Shown here: in pieces, positions 34,971-43,828 of the stretch
Position numbering within the stretch: position 1 is the first letter of the stretch
Layout of the letters: each line of letters begins with the position of its first letter
DNA from: Planctomycetota bacterium
GTDB taxonomy: Bacteria > Planctomycetota > Brocadiia > Brocadiales > Brocadiaceae
Direction: 5' to 3'
NCBI GenBank assembly: GCA_016188675.1
Contig: JACPHJ010000126.1
Location: forward strand, 1 to 64,000
DNA length: 64,000 bases
The notes under the pieces: generated by a model
What the model was told of the DNA's origin: nothing
Databases searched by the model: none
The model's input: only the letters and a program-made list of their open reading frames with translations
Position numbers and translations under genes: made by a program

Positions 34971-35546
34971 TTACAGAGACGGCTTAAAATCCTCGTCTTT
35001 GTTTGGCTTTTCCGGCTTTGCATCCTTTGACAATTTCTTTTTCCTGATTTCTTCTGCGTAACCTCTCACCTTATTCGATACACTTTCAGGAACGACAGAG
35101 ACTATCGTCTGCATGCCTTTCCCAATCTGGCTTGCAATCTTTGAGGCATTGACCGTGTCACACGTCGGCCTGGTGCAAAATAACAGGACGCCAAAGATTA
35201 TTACGCCGCAAAAGACAAGCCCCTTCAGAATCCCTAATAATGCGCCAAACAGCCGGAGACCAAACCCCATCTTCCACCTGCCCATTATCCTCTTCAGAAC
35301 GTCTGTGATGATGTACGTGGCAATGAATGCAACGCCAAAGACGACAAAATAACTTAACAAGCTTGCAGTGGAGGGCGTGAAAATGCCCTTCATGAAATTA
35401 CCCAAAATACTATGGAAGAAGATTGCAGCGAAAAAGGAGACCAATAAACAACCGATGCGGAGGAGTTGAAGTACCGGACCGCTGGCAAGCCCCAGTGCCG
35501 TGGCGAAGAACAGGACGACAAAGATTGTGTAATCAATCCAATTCAT
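34971..35546 (-). CDS. CvpA family membrane protein
   Basis: A 191-aa protein with four membrane helices (IDYTIFVVLFFATALGLASG at the start, then LRIGCLLVSFFAAIFFHSIL, LLSYFVVFGVAFIATYIITD and LFGALLGILKGLVFCGVIIF) and a charged C-terminal tail. The layout fits CvpA/colicin-V-production family proteins, which are widespread and linked to envelope maintenance. Its exact activity is not known. The gene follows the AsmA-like gene by 17 bases on the same strand. Confidence 0.85.
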   Translation of the reverse strand: MNWIDYTIFVVLFFATALGLASGPVLQLLRIGCLLVSFFAAIFFHSILGNFMKGIFTPSTASLLSYFVVFGVAFIATYIITDVLKRIMGRWKMGFGLRLFGALLGILKGLVFCGVIIFGVLLFCTRPTCDTVNASKIASQIGKGMQTIVSVVPESVSNKVRGYAEEIRKKKLSKDAKPEKPNKDEDFKPSL

Positions 35547-35562
35547 TTTTTAAATTACTATC

Positions 35563-36690
35563 TTAGTTGTTTTTCTTTTCCTTCTTATGTTTCTCTTTTG
35601 GCTTCGATAAAAAATCATTTACCAATCCCTTGACGAGATTTTCCAAATTCTCCTTGGGAAGTTTTACCGAAACCTTCGGGTCTTTGGTCGTGCCCCGTAT
35701 TTCTATTGGTAACGCATCTTCCTTTAAAAGCAACCCTGCGATTTTTTCCACATCCTTTCCCATGTGTTCTTTATTAAATTTAACTGCGGCATCGTAAGAG
35801 ATTGAACCGTCTAATTTGGTCATACCAGATGCATTCAGGCTCAGGAGTGGGCTCTGAATATCCATTTTTGGTGTAGAAATCTTGCCGTCTTTGATCTGGA
35901 TTACGGCTTCCATCAAATCAAATGAATACGCATCCTTAACCCCTATAATTTCCAATATGGAAGATAATAACTTATTGCCTTTAATATATCCATTTTTTAC
36001 TTCCAGTTTCATATCGGCAACAAGCTTCTTGTTGAGGATTTCCCTGCCCAGACCGTTTCCACGGAGATACCCTTTGAGACTTAGAATTCCTCCCACTTCT
36101 CCATCTCTTGTTGCAAATATCGGCAGTATGCTGAGGAATGGAATATCCTGGGTAATGTGAATGTCTTTTGCTTCTATCGAAAGATCGAACGTCGGTTTTT
36201 TTTGACGGAAATCAATCACTCCTTTGACGGCAGCAGGCCCTTCATTCACGCTTAATCGTACACGGCTGGAAACAACACGATTCGTAAATGAAAATTTGTC
36301 TGTAACGATGTCTTTGATCAATAACCGATTTTCATAATTAATCTCTCGTATAGAAATTTTTTTTACAACAATATTTTTAAAGAGCAACGGGAGTAATTTT
36401 AAATTACCCTGAATCTCCTCGAATCTTATTGGCTCCTCTCTGCTTTCTTCCCGCTTCTGGATGGTGATATAAGAGATAGTAATCCGATTGGGCCAATGAA
36501 AAGAAAACGCCCCAACCTGATTGACGGACGGGAATCTGTCATCTAGTATCTGGACAACCTTTTGTCTTATGAAATTTCCAGAAATAAACGCCGGGATAAT
36601 TAAAATCACGACTAAAGCTACAGCGAGAATTATGCTGCAAGGAACTACTACCCATTTTAACCACGTTCCTTTATTTGTTTGCATTTGCAT
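35563..36690 (-). CDS. AsmA-like / DUF748-type envelope protein
   Basis: About 375 aa from the ATG at 36690 (MQMQTNKGTWLKWVV). One N-terminal membrane helix (VPCSIILAVALVVILIIPAF) anchors a long beta-rich chain ending in a basic tail. Repeating strand patterns such as ITISYITIQKREES and LKGYLRGNGLG are those of the AsmA/YhdP chain, which forms bridges for lipid transport between membranes. Length is short for the group. It begins inside the 3' end of the original apgM frame (20-base overlap), so these genes were coupled before apgM was interrupted. Confidence 0.7.
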   Translation of the reverse strand: MQMQTNKGTWLKWVVVPCSIILAVALVVILIIPAFISGNFIRQKVVQILDDRFPSVNQVGAFSFHWPNRITISYITIQKREESREEPIRFEEIQGNLKLLPLLFKNIVVKKISIREINYENRLLIKDIVTDKFSFTNRVVSSRVRLSVNEGPAAVKGVIDFRQKKPTFDLSIEAKDIHITQDIPFLSILPIFATRDGEVGGILSLKGYLRGNGLGREILNKKLVADMKLEVKNGYIKGNKLLSSILEIIGVKDAYSFDLMEAVIQIKDGKISTPKMDIQSPLLSLNASGMTKLDGSISYDAAVKFNKEHMGKDVEKIAGLLLKEDALPIEIRGTTKDPKVSVKLPKENLENLVKGLVNDFLSKPKEKHKKEKKNN

Positions 36691-37975
36691 ATTTGACCAG
36701 GAGCGGCATAAGCTGAGTGCCATTGATCTTTCCGATTTTTCCGGCTAAACAGGATTTTTCTGAGAAGGACTTTGTCGTGTCATGTTTAACGTTTCCACCG
36801 CTAATCAGCAACGGGACAGGGTCATCGGAATGAGATTTTAACCGGCAAGGTGTCTAATGTTCGTCTGTAGTCGCAACGATGGTTTCGTCAAGGTCTATAC
36901 TGTTTATTAAGGGCGTAAGATAATATTGGTCAATCGCTTCAATAATGGACTTTTTCTTGACTGCGTCGCCATCATGGCCAGGCACGTCCGGTCCCTTAAT
37001 GTGGATATAAAGCCCATCGTAGTTTTTCATATGCTTGATGGTCATATTGGCACGCAGGGTATAATCCTTCTGTAGATCTTTTGTGGGCGGCGGTATGGGA
37101 ACTATCTTCATACCTGTCAGCAAGGCAATGCCCTCCTCGGTAGGCATCTCCACAAAACACCCGAAATTTTTCTTAAATTTGTTTTTTATCGTGGGAAGTT
37201 TGGGCAGGTGATCACCCGCATCCCTCAATAATACAAGGTTTGCCGGGAGGTATCCCTTCTTAATGCGCTTTTTATTAACCTCGGATTGATCCAGCACCTC
37301 GCAACTCTTTAAAGTAAACTCGTTCACAAGTAGCGCAGAACGATAAGCGGCATCAACGTCCGGGGAATCGTGTACGGGCATACAATACTCGACGATATTC
37401 TCAAAAGTGCCCGTTTCTTTTGCAACACCCAAGAGGCCGTGTTTTGTATAAGCCGGATCGGTGTTCGTTACGTATCCGGAGAGTTTTTTCTTAATACCAC
37501 GGACAACCAATACACCTCTGTATTCGAGGGTATTTTTAAAAATAAATTTGGCAGGTACGGAATCTAATTTTACCTTCTTATTAATCTCTTCACAGAGTTG
37601 CGCGGCCTCCTCAGTAGAAAGATTCCTTCCGACACGGCGATCCTTTATTTGTCTTCCCGTCCCCCGTGTGGCAAGGTTTGCGCGGAAGGCGAGGTCGCCG
37701 TCGTTAATTTTTATTCCAGTAGCGAGCGCTTCGAGCGGACCACGACCCGTATAATACTTCATTGCGTCATATCCCAGGATGCTGATCACCGCAATGTCAG
37801 ATTCAGGCGCTATGCCTTTTCCTACAGTGTACATCAGCCCCGTCTGCCCTTCCCGTGCCAACATATCCATTGTCGGTGTGGCTGCCGCCTCAAGAGGAGT
37901 GCGATTACCAAGTTCTTTGCAAGGATAGCGCCCGTCACCCAGTCCGTCCAACACAATATATAAAATTTTTTTCAT
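36671..37975 (-). pseudogene. apgM: cofactor-independent phosphoglycerate mutase (ApgM) with in-frame TAG
   Basis: An archaeal-type phosphoglycerate mutase of the alkaline phosphatase superfamily. The chain starts ILYIVLDGLGDGRY (metal and Asp), with PESDIAVISILGYD at about 57, and IHIKGPDVPGHDGD near 327. It stops after VATTDEH with TAG at 36856-36854, but the same frame continues TPCRLKSHSDDPVPLLISGG and beyond for another 60 codons to TAA at 36671. Intact enzymes read DHSTPC here, so the TAG sits exactly on the Ser codon. The truncated form (373 aa) keeps the metal His but loses the C-terminus. Mutation, error or readthrough are open. Confidence 0.85.
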
Positions 37976-38190
37976 GTCTTATTAACCTTTTCTATTTTAG
38001 TTTTTAAACAGCGTATAAAACAATTTTTAGAATTTATGTACTAACGATAATCAATAGTAACATGTTGCTGAACTACGTCAGCCTTGCAAAAATAACATTT
38101 ATCAAGCATGTCTAACCCCCTTCTTTCTCGTTTTCCAATCTGCCTCCCATTCTTGGGGATTGGGTTCATAGGCAGTTATTATAAGTATCT

Positions 38191-38748
38191 TCATTTTCTT
38201 TCATACTTTGCAACCCCTTCCCTGAATAAATCGTTCCCATATATATCATTGGCAACCACAACGGGAAAATCTTCCACCTCCAGCCGCATAATGGCCTCTG
38301 CTCCCAGGTCTTCATACGCCACAATTTCCGCCTTTTTTACGGCCTTTGCCAGCAATGCAGCAGCGCCACCCGTTGCGGCAAAATAAACTGCCTTATATTT
38401 CTTCATAGCCTCGATAACGGACTCAGAGCGATTCCCCTTGCCAATACTGGCCTTCAGCCCTCTTGCCAGCAATTTGGGAGTATACACATCCATGCGATAG
38501 CTCGTAGTGGGTCCACAAGACCCAATAGGTCTGCCAGGTCGCGCCGGGCTAGGACCTACATAATAGATGATTTGATCCCGAATATCAAAAGGTAATTCCT
38601 TGCCATCGTCTATAAGTTCCACAAGCCGTTTATGCGCTGCATCCCTGGCCGTGTAAATAATTCCACTGACCAGAACCCTGTCTCCAATCCTGAGGTTTGC
38701 AACGTCATTGTCAGTTAAGGGTGTTTTTAGGTGTATTACATTTGACAT
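38191..38748 (-). CDS. class I fumarate hydratase, beta subunit
   Basis: A 185-aa protein matching the C-terminal (beta) domain of [4Fe-4S] class I fumarases. It has LRIGDRVLVSGIIYTARDAA near 20, GPSPARPGRPIGSCGPTTSYRM near 65-85 and FAATGGAAALLAKAV near 123. Together with the alpha subunit it interconverts malate and fumarate. In two-subunit fumarases the genes are usually adjacent. Here a four-helix-bundle gene of about 500 bases separates them. Confidence 0.9.
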   Translation of the reverse strand: MSNVIHLKTPLTDNDVANLRIGDRVLVSGIIYTARDAAHKRLVELIDDGKELPFDIRDQIIYYVGPSPARPGRPIGSCGPTTSYRMDVYTPKLLARGLKASIGKGNRSESVIEAMKKYKAVYFAATGGAAALLAKAVKKAEIVAYEDLGAEAIMRLEVEDFPVVVANDIYGNDLFREGVAKYERK

Positions 38749-38781
38749 ACAATTTACAAATTATCAAAACTTAGGAAGAAA

Positions 38782-38817
38782 AAAAATGGCTCTATGGTTA
38801 AATGGTTTTATGGTTGT
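38782..38817. repeat. ATGGTTAAATGG repeat, left flank of the four-helix-bundle insert
   Basis: ATGGCTCTATGGTTAAATGG followed by TTTTATGGTTG is a run of ATGG(C/T)T units. The reverse complement of the same units occurs at 39203-39240 on the other side of the four-helix-bundle gene, so the gene is bounded by inverted copies. Confidence 0.7.
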
Positions 38818-38825
38818 TTCTGGAT

Positions 38826-39203
38826 TTATTTTTCTAACTTGTTGTTGGTTATTTTGATTAATTGATTAATTTCTTTTGGAAGTTTCTTCAACTCATTAAA
38901 AGTATGTTGATATTCATCCTTGCTTATAAGATTTCTAACTTTTGCTTTTTCATTCCAATCAAATGATTCTTTTACTGAACCACTACTGTATCGGTAAAAA
39001 TTTATTTTATCTTTTTTAAAATATCTGCCAAAGCCTTCAGCAATATTTGCCGAAATAGAGTCAACAGCCTTAACAAATTGTTTACCTACTGTGTCTTTTG
39101 CAAAGTAATCCCATTTTACAACAATATCCCAGACATAGTTACTCAGATTAAATGCAGTTTTATATGGCTGTACATCGTTCAATCGTAAAAATATTTTTTC
39201 CAT
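38826..39203 (-). CDS. four-helix bundle protein (S23/IVS type)
   Basis: About 125 aa from the ATG at 39203 (MEKIFLRLNDVQPYKTAFNL). All-helical and matching the four-helix bundle family (ribosomal-protein-S23-like), whose signature is seen as AVDSISANIAEGFGRYFKKD. The family was first noted in 23S rRNA intervening sequences and is also found as lone genes in many genomes. It interrupts the fumarase operon and is AT-rich, with ATGGTTAAATGG-type repeats at both ends. Function unknown. Confidence 0.85.
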   Translation of the reverse strand: MEKIFLRLNDVQPYKTAFNLSNYVWDIVVKWDYFAKDTVGKQFVKAVDSISANIAEGFGRYFKKDKINFYRYSSGSVKESFDWNEKAKVRNLISKDEYQHTFNELKKLPKEINQLIKITNNKLEK

Positions 39204-39240
39204 AACAAACCATTCAACCATCTAGCCATTTAACCATTCA
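39203..39240. repeat. right flank repeat of the four-helix-bundle insert
   Basis: Reads AACCATTCAACCATCTAGCC then ATTTAACCATTC, the inverted counterpart of the left flank. Unit CCATTTAACCAT is exactly complementary to ATGGTTAAATGG at the other side. Confidence 0.7.
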
Positions 39241-39277
39241 GCAAAACACGTTTTCTGTAAATTTAACCAATAAGAGT

Positions 39278-40135
39278 TCAAGCACCTAATACGACTGTTT
39301 TAACCCTGTGCGCATGACACTCAATATTAACGGCAACAGGAAGGCTTGCTATGTGGCAGGGATAGCGTTCCACATGGACGGCCATAGCCGTGATCCATCC
39401 GCCCAGCCCCTGAGCGCCAATGCCTGAATTGTTGATCCTTTCCAGCATCTCTTTTTCTAAATCAGCGGTATCAGGATCGGCGTGCTTAGTTCCCAAAGGC
39501 CTCAAAAGGGACTTCTTGGCCAAAAAGGCTGCATAATCAAATGTGCCGCCTATCCCAACACCTACGATAATGGGTGGACATGGATTAGCCCTCGCTATCT
39601 TCACGGTTTCTACAACGAAATTAATGACACCCGCTTTTCCGTCAGCCGGCGTCAGCATCGCAATACGGCTCATATTTTCACATCCGCCACCCTTGGCCAT
39701 GAAGGTAATCTTCAAATAATTTTCAGAGGTAAATTCTGTATGGATAATAGCCGGGGTGTTATCACCCGTGTTAATCCGGTTGAGCGGGTCTTTAACCATG
39801 GACTTTCTCAGAAACCCCTTTTTATATCCCTCACGGACGCCTTCATTGATAGCATCATAAAGACGACCGCCAACAATTTCTATATTCTCCCCTATCTCGA
39901 CAAAAACAACCGCAACTCCTGTATCCTGGCATACAGGCATCTGGCATTCACGGGCAATCTTTGCATTTTCCAGCAACTCCGCAAATATCTCCTTTGCAAC
40001 CGGAGAACCTTCCTCCTCATAAGAATCTCTCAGGGCGTCGAGAACGTCTTCATTCAGATTAAAGTTGGCATCCATGCAGAGATGCGATACCTTCTCCGTT
40101 ATTTCAGATGCACTAATCCTGGTAGGTGTAGCCAT
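39278..40135 (-). CDS. class I fumarate hydratase, alpha subunit
   Basis: A 285-aa protein matching the N-terminal (alpha) domain of oxygen-sensitive [4Fe-4S] fumarase. Cluster Cys are seen in QMPVCQDTGVAVVF near 64, KGGGCENMSRIAML near 183 and ANPCPPIIVGVGIGGTFD near 210. Its start overlaps the end of the upstream GNAT/KorC fusion gene by 23 bases, so the three metabolic genes were one operon: oxidoreductase gamma, fumarase alpha, fumarase beta. This suits a reductive TCA-type branch. Confidence 0.92.
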   Translation of the reverse strand: MATPTRISASEITEKVSHLCMDANFNLNEDVLDALRDSYEEEGSPVAKEIFAELLENAKIARECQMPVCQDTGVAVVFVEIGENIEIVGGRLYDAINEGVREGYKKGFLRKSMVKDPLNRINTGDNTPAIIHTEFTSENYLKITFMAKGGGCENMSRIAMLTPADGKAGVINFVVETVKIARANPCPPIIVGVGIGGTFDYAAFLAKKSLLRPLGTKHADPDTADLEKEMLERINNSGIGAQGLGGWITAMAVHVERYPCHIASLPVAVNIECHAHRVKTVVLGA

Positions 40136-41126
40136 AGCGTATCGCCTTTATGTTCTCGTCAAGAAATTGTGATGGAAATTCGGAGGCAAAGTTTACCGTT
40201 TCGATATTGATACCGATCTTGCTCAACAACCTGCCCAGGGCGATCATATTGACAAAGATAGGACTGCTAAACTGCTCTGTGGCGAGTTTTTCGAAAGGAA
40301 TGCGGTCGCTTACAGGACAGCGGATATCGCACTTTTTACATGCTGCGTCACAGGCGGACGCCTCGATGAGTACGTGTTTGGCCCGAACCGTCGGGTCCGG
40401 CGTCTTTGAGAGTTGAAGCCCGATATCGGCTTCTTCAAAAAAAGGAACGTCTATCGGATCGTCAGAATACACAATCTCCGCCCGGATGTTACCCCCGCGG
40501 ACAGTGGCGTCGTAGACAAGGTTCATGGCAACCTCTTTTCCTAATTTTGCCAGGATGTCAGCCAACACATGGGACATGAGTTTAATGCCCTGACCCGCCT
40601 CGCCTGCCAGCACAATTTTTTTAGCGCGATGTTCTTCCGGAATCGGAGTAATTTTCCGTACCATGAGAATGACTCCCATCCCAAAAAATCTGCGGTCAAT
40701 GAAAGCTACTTCTTTAAATCCATGCTTTTGAAAGAGGCGATATGCGACTTTCTCGGAAGGATAGGTAAACAGCTTTGCCTCATGGCAGCCCTTTTCCATA
40801 AAAACCTTTATCGTCTCTTCCAGGAGTTTATCTCCGTATCCCTTCTTTCTGTAACCCGGCGATAAACCCATCCAGTGTAAATTTCCCACGCCCTCTGAGA
40901 CCCAGGCAAACACAAAACCCACGACCTTGCCGTCTTCCTTACCAGCAAGATACACACAATCCTTGTTATCCAGACGCTTTTTGACTTCTTCTACGGGGTA
41001 AATATCCTTGAAGTGCAGTCGTTCTACCTCCAGGCTCCTGGCGTGCAACTCATCAATGATGAAATGATAGATGCTCACAACCGCCTCGACGTCTGCTTCT
41101 TTAAGGTTTTCAATGATAAAAGTCAT
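40113..41126 (-). CDS. fusion of GNAT acetyltransferase and 2-oxoacid:ferredoxin oxidoreductase gamma subunit
   Basis: A 337-aa two-domain protein. Residues 1-150 are a GNAT domain (VVGFVFAWVSEGVGNLHWMG, then GYRKKGYGDKLLEETI, the acetyl-CoA loop). From about 168 it is a KorC/PorC-type gamma subunit: KIVLAGEAGQGIKLMSHVLA, then VYDATVRGGNIRAEIVYSDD. A Cys-rich insert CDAACKKCDIRCPVSD near 260 could bind an Fe-S cluster. The alpha and beta subunits of the oxidoreductase are not in the window. The fusion suggests that acetyl-CoA or acetylation is linked to the 2-oxoacid step. It overlaps fumarase alpha. Confidence 0.82.
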   Translation of the reverse strand: MTFIIENLKEADVEAVVSIYHFIIDELHARSLEVERLHFKDIYPVEEVKKRLDNKDCVYLAGKEDGKVVGFVFAWVSEGVGNLHWMGLSPGYRKKGYGDKLLEETIKVFMEKGCHEAKLFTYPSEKVAYRLFQKHGFKEVAFIDRRFFGMGVILMVRKITPIPEEHRAKKIVLAGEAGQGIKLMSHVLADILAKLGKEVAMNLVYDATVRGGNIRAEIVYSDDPIDVPFFEEADIGLQLSKTPDPTVRAKHVLIEASACDAACKKCDIRCPVSDRIPFEKLATEQFSSPIFVNMIALGRLLSKIGINIETVNFASEFPSQFLDENIKAIRYGYTYQD

Positions 41127-41614
41127 AAGAGAGAATCAGGTTACAATTCGGTTATTAAAATATTTTACATTAAATTCGGCTGCCTTTGGCAGCGACTTTT
41201 TAGATACACTTCAAATGCCGGTGAAAAACAACCCCCTCACCCCCTTTATTAAGGGGGATTTCCTCAAATCCCCCTTAGCAAAGGGGGATTCAGGGGGTTG
41301 TCAGGCACGCAACAACAAAGATTGAAATTCCTATACATTCGAGGTAGGGCGAAGAGCCTCTTCGCTCTACAAACCGCTTAAACAAAATGAAAATTCCTAT
41401 GCAATTAAATTATCCAAACAGTAATAAAAATGCAAGGTTAAATTTAATGAAACGGATTTGCTCCTGGGGGGTATGTGTTTTTGTGATTGACAGCTTTTAA
41501 CACATGGTGTAAATTAAAGAACAATTGCTTTGATTCCCTCCGGGAACTGCATGCATAGAACTCCATTCACAATACGATCTAAGACTTGCGCCGGGAAGTA
41601 AGGGGTTATTCACC
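41127..41614. repeat. intergenic repeat cluster before the TonB receptor
   Basis: No gene in 488 bases. At 41227-41301 is a set of CCCCCT..AGGGGG palindromes (CCCCCTTTATTAAGGGGG, then CCCCCTTAGCAAAGGGGG). At 41344-41382 is copy 2 of the GTAGRGCGAAGAG palindrome, continuing at 41383-41413 into AAAATGAAAATTCCTATGCA, the sequence that also precedes the cyclophilin gene at 57150-57190. The 150 bases before the receptor ATG hold no riboswitch that I recognise. Confidence 0.7.
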
Positions 41615-43825
41615 ATGATTAAACGGACAACACATAGACCACTTCTGTTTTTCCTGTCCATGTGTGTTTTGCAAACCATTTTTTCTCTCAATCTGTCTCA
41701 CACTTTTGGAGAGGGAACAGTAACGACTCGTCTTGAAGACACGTCTTTCGATACTGATAGTGAGAAGAATCTGCCTATGGACACTGCGGTGGCAGATGGG
41801 ATTTCGACCGAGGCTATTTGGTTTGGATTTAGCGAAGAAGTAACCATAGCCACAAGGCGTGAGACGCAGATCAGTAAGGCGCCAAGCATTGTTACGGTAA
41901 TTACAGATGAGGAAATTAAGAATCTGGGTTACCGTACCTTTGCCGAGATTTTGAGGACGGTACCCGGGTTTGAAATTTTGAAGAAGGCGGACTTCGGGGA
42001 TGTAGTGCCTGCAGTGCGGGGTCTTGAGAGCGCAAACAGGGTAAGGGTAATGCTCAACGGGCACCTGGTAAATAATCCCTTAAGGGGCGGAGCATTTGGC
42101 AATTTTGATGATTTTCCGGTAGAAAGTATAAAGAGGATAGAAATCATCCGGGGACCAGGTTCTGCCATGTATGGTGAAAATGCATTTACAGCGGTTATTA
42201 ATATTATCACCAAAGACGCAAAAGATATTGACGGTGTAAAGGTGAGCAGCGGCTATGGAAGTTTTGATACATACGATGAAAATGTAGTATTTGGGAAGAC
42301 ATATGGGAAGGTTAGCGTCTCAGGAATGGCGCATTACAGGCAGTCAGATGGTTTTGACGGCATCGTTGAGAGTGATAATCAAACAAGGATTGATAACGCC
42401 CTTTCTTCTTTTGGTTTTTCCCGGTCATCGCAGGCCCCGGGGAGTGTGGAGGATGGGCGCCAGGAATACGACCTGAACCTGAAGGCGGTTTACAAAGATG
42501 TTTATTTTGAGGGATGGTATAGTAATAGGAATAGAGGGCCTTTTATTGGTCCACAGTATGCATTAAACGACGAATCTGACGTAGAAAGTAACTACGTATT
42601 CGGTGAGGTAGGGTATAAGAAGACCTTTGAGGAAAGACTTACTTTTAAGCCCAGGGTCTATTACGACCAGTTTGACCATAACACCTACATCGAATCATTC
42701 TCAGAGGGTGTAACGTTACCTTTGGATACGGATGGGGACGGGAATTATGACAAGCTTAATACCTATCCCGATGGGTTCATTGGCAACGGCAAGGTGATTC
42801 AAAAGATTGTCGGTACGGAAATTCCATTTGATTACGAACTGTTTGATGGAAATGTAATCACCCTTGGTTTGGAATATCGCCTGATCAGCCAAACTAACGT
42901 CCATTTTTTAAGCAACTTTAATCCCGCAACATACGATTCATTGGATTCTATCCAGAACTTTTCAGACACGTATCCTTATTTAAAAGAAGCCACGCGAAGG
43001 ATGTGGTCTGTTTATCTGCAGGATACGTGGGATATTACCGATACCGTAACCCTTACCTTAGGGGCAAGGCACGACCATTATAATGATTTTGGCGGCGCAA
43101 CCAGTCCACGATCAGGCTTGACATGGGCATTCATGAAGGATGCATCGTTAAAATTCCTTTACGGAGAGGCATTTCGTGCGCCCAGTTTTATGGAAATGTT
43201 TTCCGCCAATCAGCCTGCCATCCAGGGAAATGAAGACTTAGACCCTGAAACCATTAGAACATACGAGTTGGGATTAAGCTACAAGTTTAACAAACATGTT
43301 TCGAGCAGCGTGAATTATTTCTTCAACGACGTAAAAGACCTCATTGTCTTGCGCACCCTGGAATCTGCGCAGAATACGTCACGGTATGAAAATTTTGGAG
43401 ATGCTCGTATTCAGGGTGTAGAAACGGAAACGAAGGTGGACATAACCAAAGGTAATTACGTTTTTATGAACTACACCTTCCAGAGCCCGGAAGATGACGA
43501 TGGGGATGACATGCCGTTTGTTGCAAAACACAAGGGCAATTTAGGGGTAAACGTGCATTACTGGAAATATATCAATACCAACCTGAGTACCTTTGTCAGT
43601 GGCAGCCGTTCCAGGGAAGACGATGACGCAAGGGGTGACCTCCCTGCTTACGCCTTACTGAATCTTTCGGTTATCGGGAAAGAATTCTTTAAGACCATGG
43701 AGGTGCAGGGTACCGTATATAACCTGCTGGACAAGGACTACAGCGACCCGGGGCCAACTTCCGTACCGGAAGACCTTCCGAGGCCGGGAAGGACGTTTTT
43801 TATTGGACTAAGCTACCAGTTTTAG
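41615..43825 (+). CDS. TonB-dependent outer membrane receptor
   Basis: A 736-aa outer-membrane receptor. Signal peptide LLFFLSMCVLQTIFSLNLS. The plug domain starts near EEVTIATRRETQISKAPSIV, with IKNLGYRTFAEILRTVPGFE and RIEIIRGPGSAMYGENAFTA, the typical RGPGSxxYG motif. The barrel follows and ends with a Phe (GLSYQF), as needed for BAM recognition. The TonB-box region is the EEVTIATR segment, similar to vitamin B12/siderophore receptors. The substrate is unknown. It is followed after 3 bases by a substrate-binding protein gene and then by an HD-GYP gene. Confidence 0.92.
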   Translation: MIKRTTHRPLLFFLSMCVLQTIFSLNLSHTFGEGTVTTRLEDTSFDTDSEKNLPMDTAVADGISTEAIWFGFSEEVTIATRRETQISKAPSIVTVITDEEIKNLGYRTFAEILRTVPGFEILKKADFGDVVPAVRGLESANRVRVMLNGHLVNNPLRGGAFGNFDDFPVESIKRIEIIRGPGSAMYGENAFTAVINIITKDAKDIDGVKVSSGYGSFDTYDENVVFGKTYGKVSVSGMAHYRQSDGFDGIVESDNQTRIDNALSSFGFSRSSQAPGSVEDGRQEYDLNLKAVYKDVYFEGWYSNRNRGPFIGPQYALNDESDVESNYVFGEVGYKKTFEERLTFKPRVYYDQFDHNTYIESFSEGVTLPLDTDGDGNYDKLNTYPDGFIGNGKVIQKIVGTEIPFDYELFDGNVITLGLEYRLISQTNVHFLSNFNPATYDSLDSIQNFSDTYPYLKEATRRMWSVYLQDTWDITDTVTLTLGARHDHYNDFGGATSPRSGLTWAFMKDASLKFLYGEAFRAPSFMEMFSANQPAIQGNEDLDPETIRTYELGLSYKFNKHVSSSVNYFFNDVKDLIVLRTLESAQNTSRYENFGDARIQGVETETKVDITKGNYVFMNYTFQSPEDDDGDDMPFVAKHKGNLGVNVHYWKYINTNLSTFVSGSRSREDDDARGDLPAYALLNLSVIGKEFFKTMEVQGTVYNLLDKDYSDPGPTSVPEDLPRPGRTFFIGLSYQF

Positions 43826-43828
43826 CGA

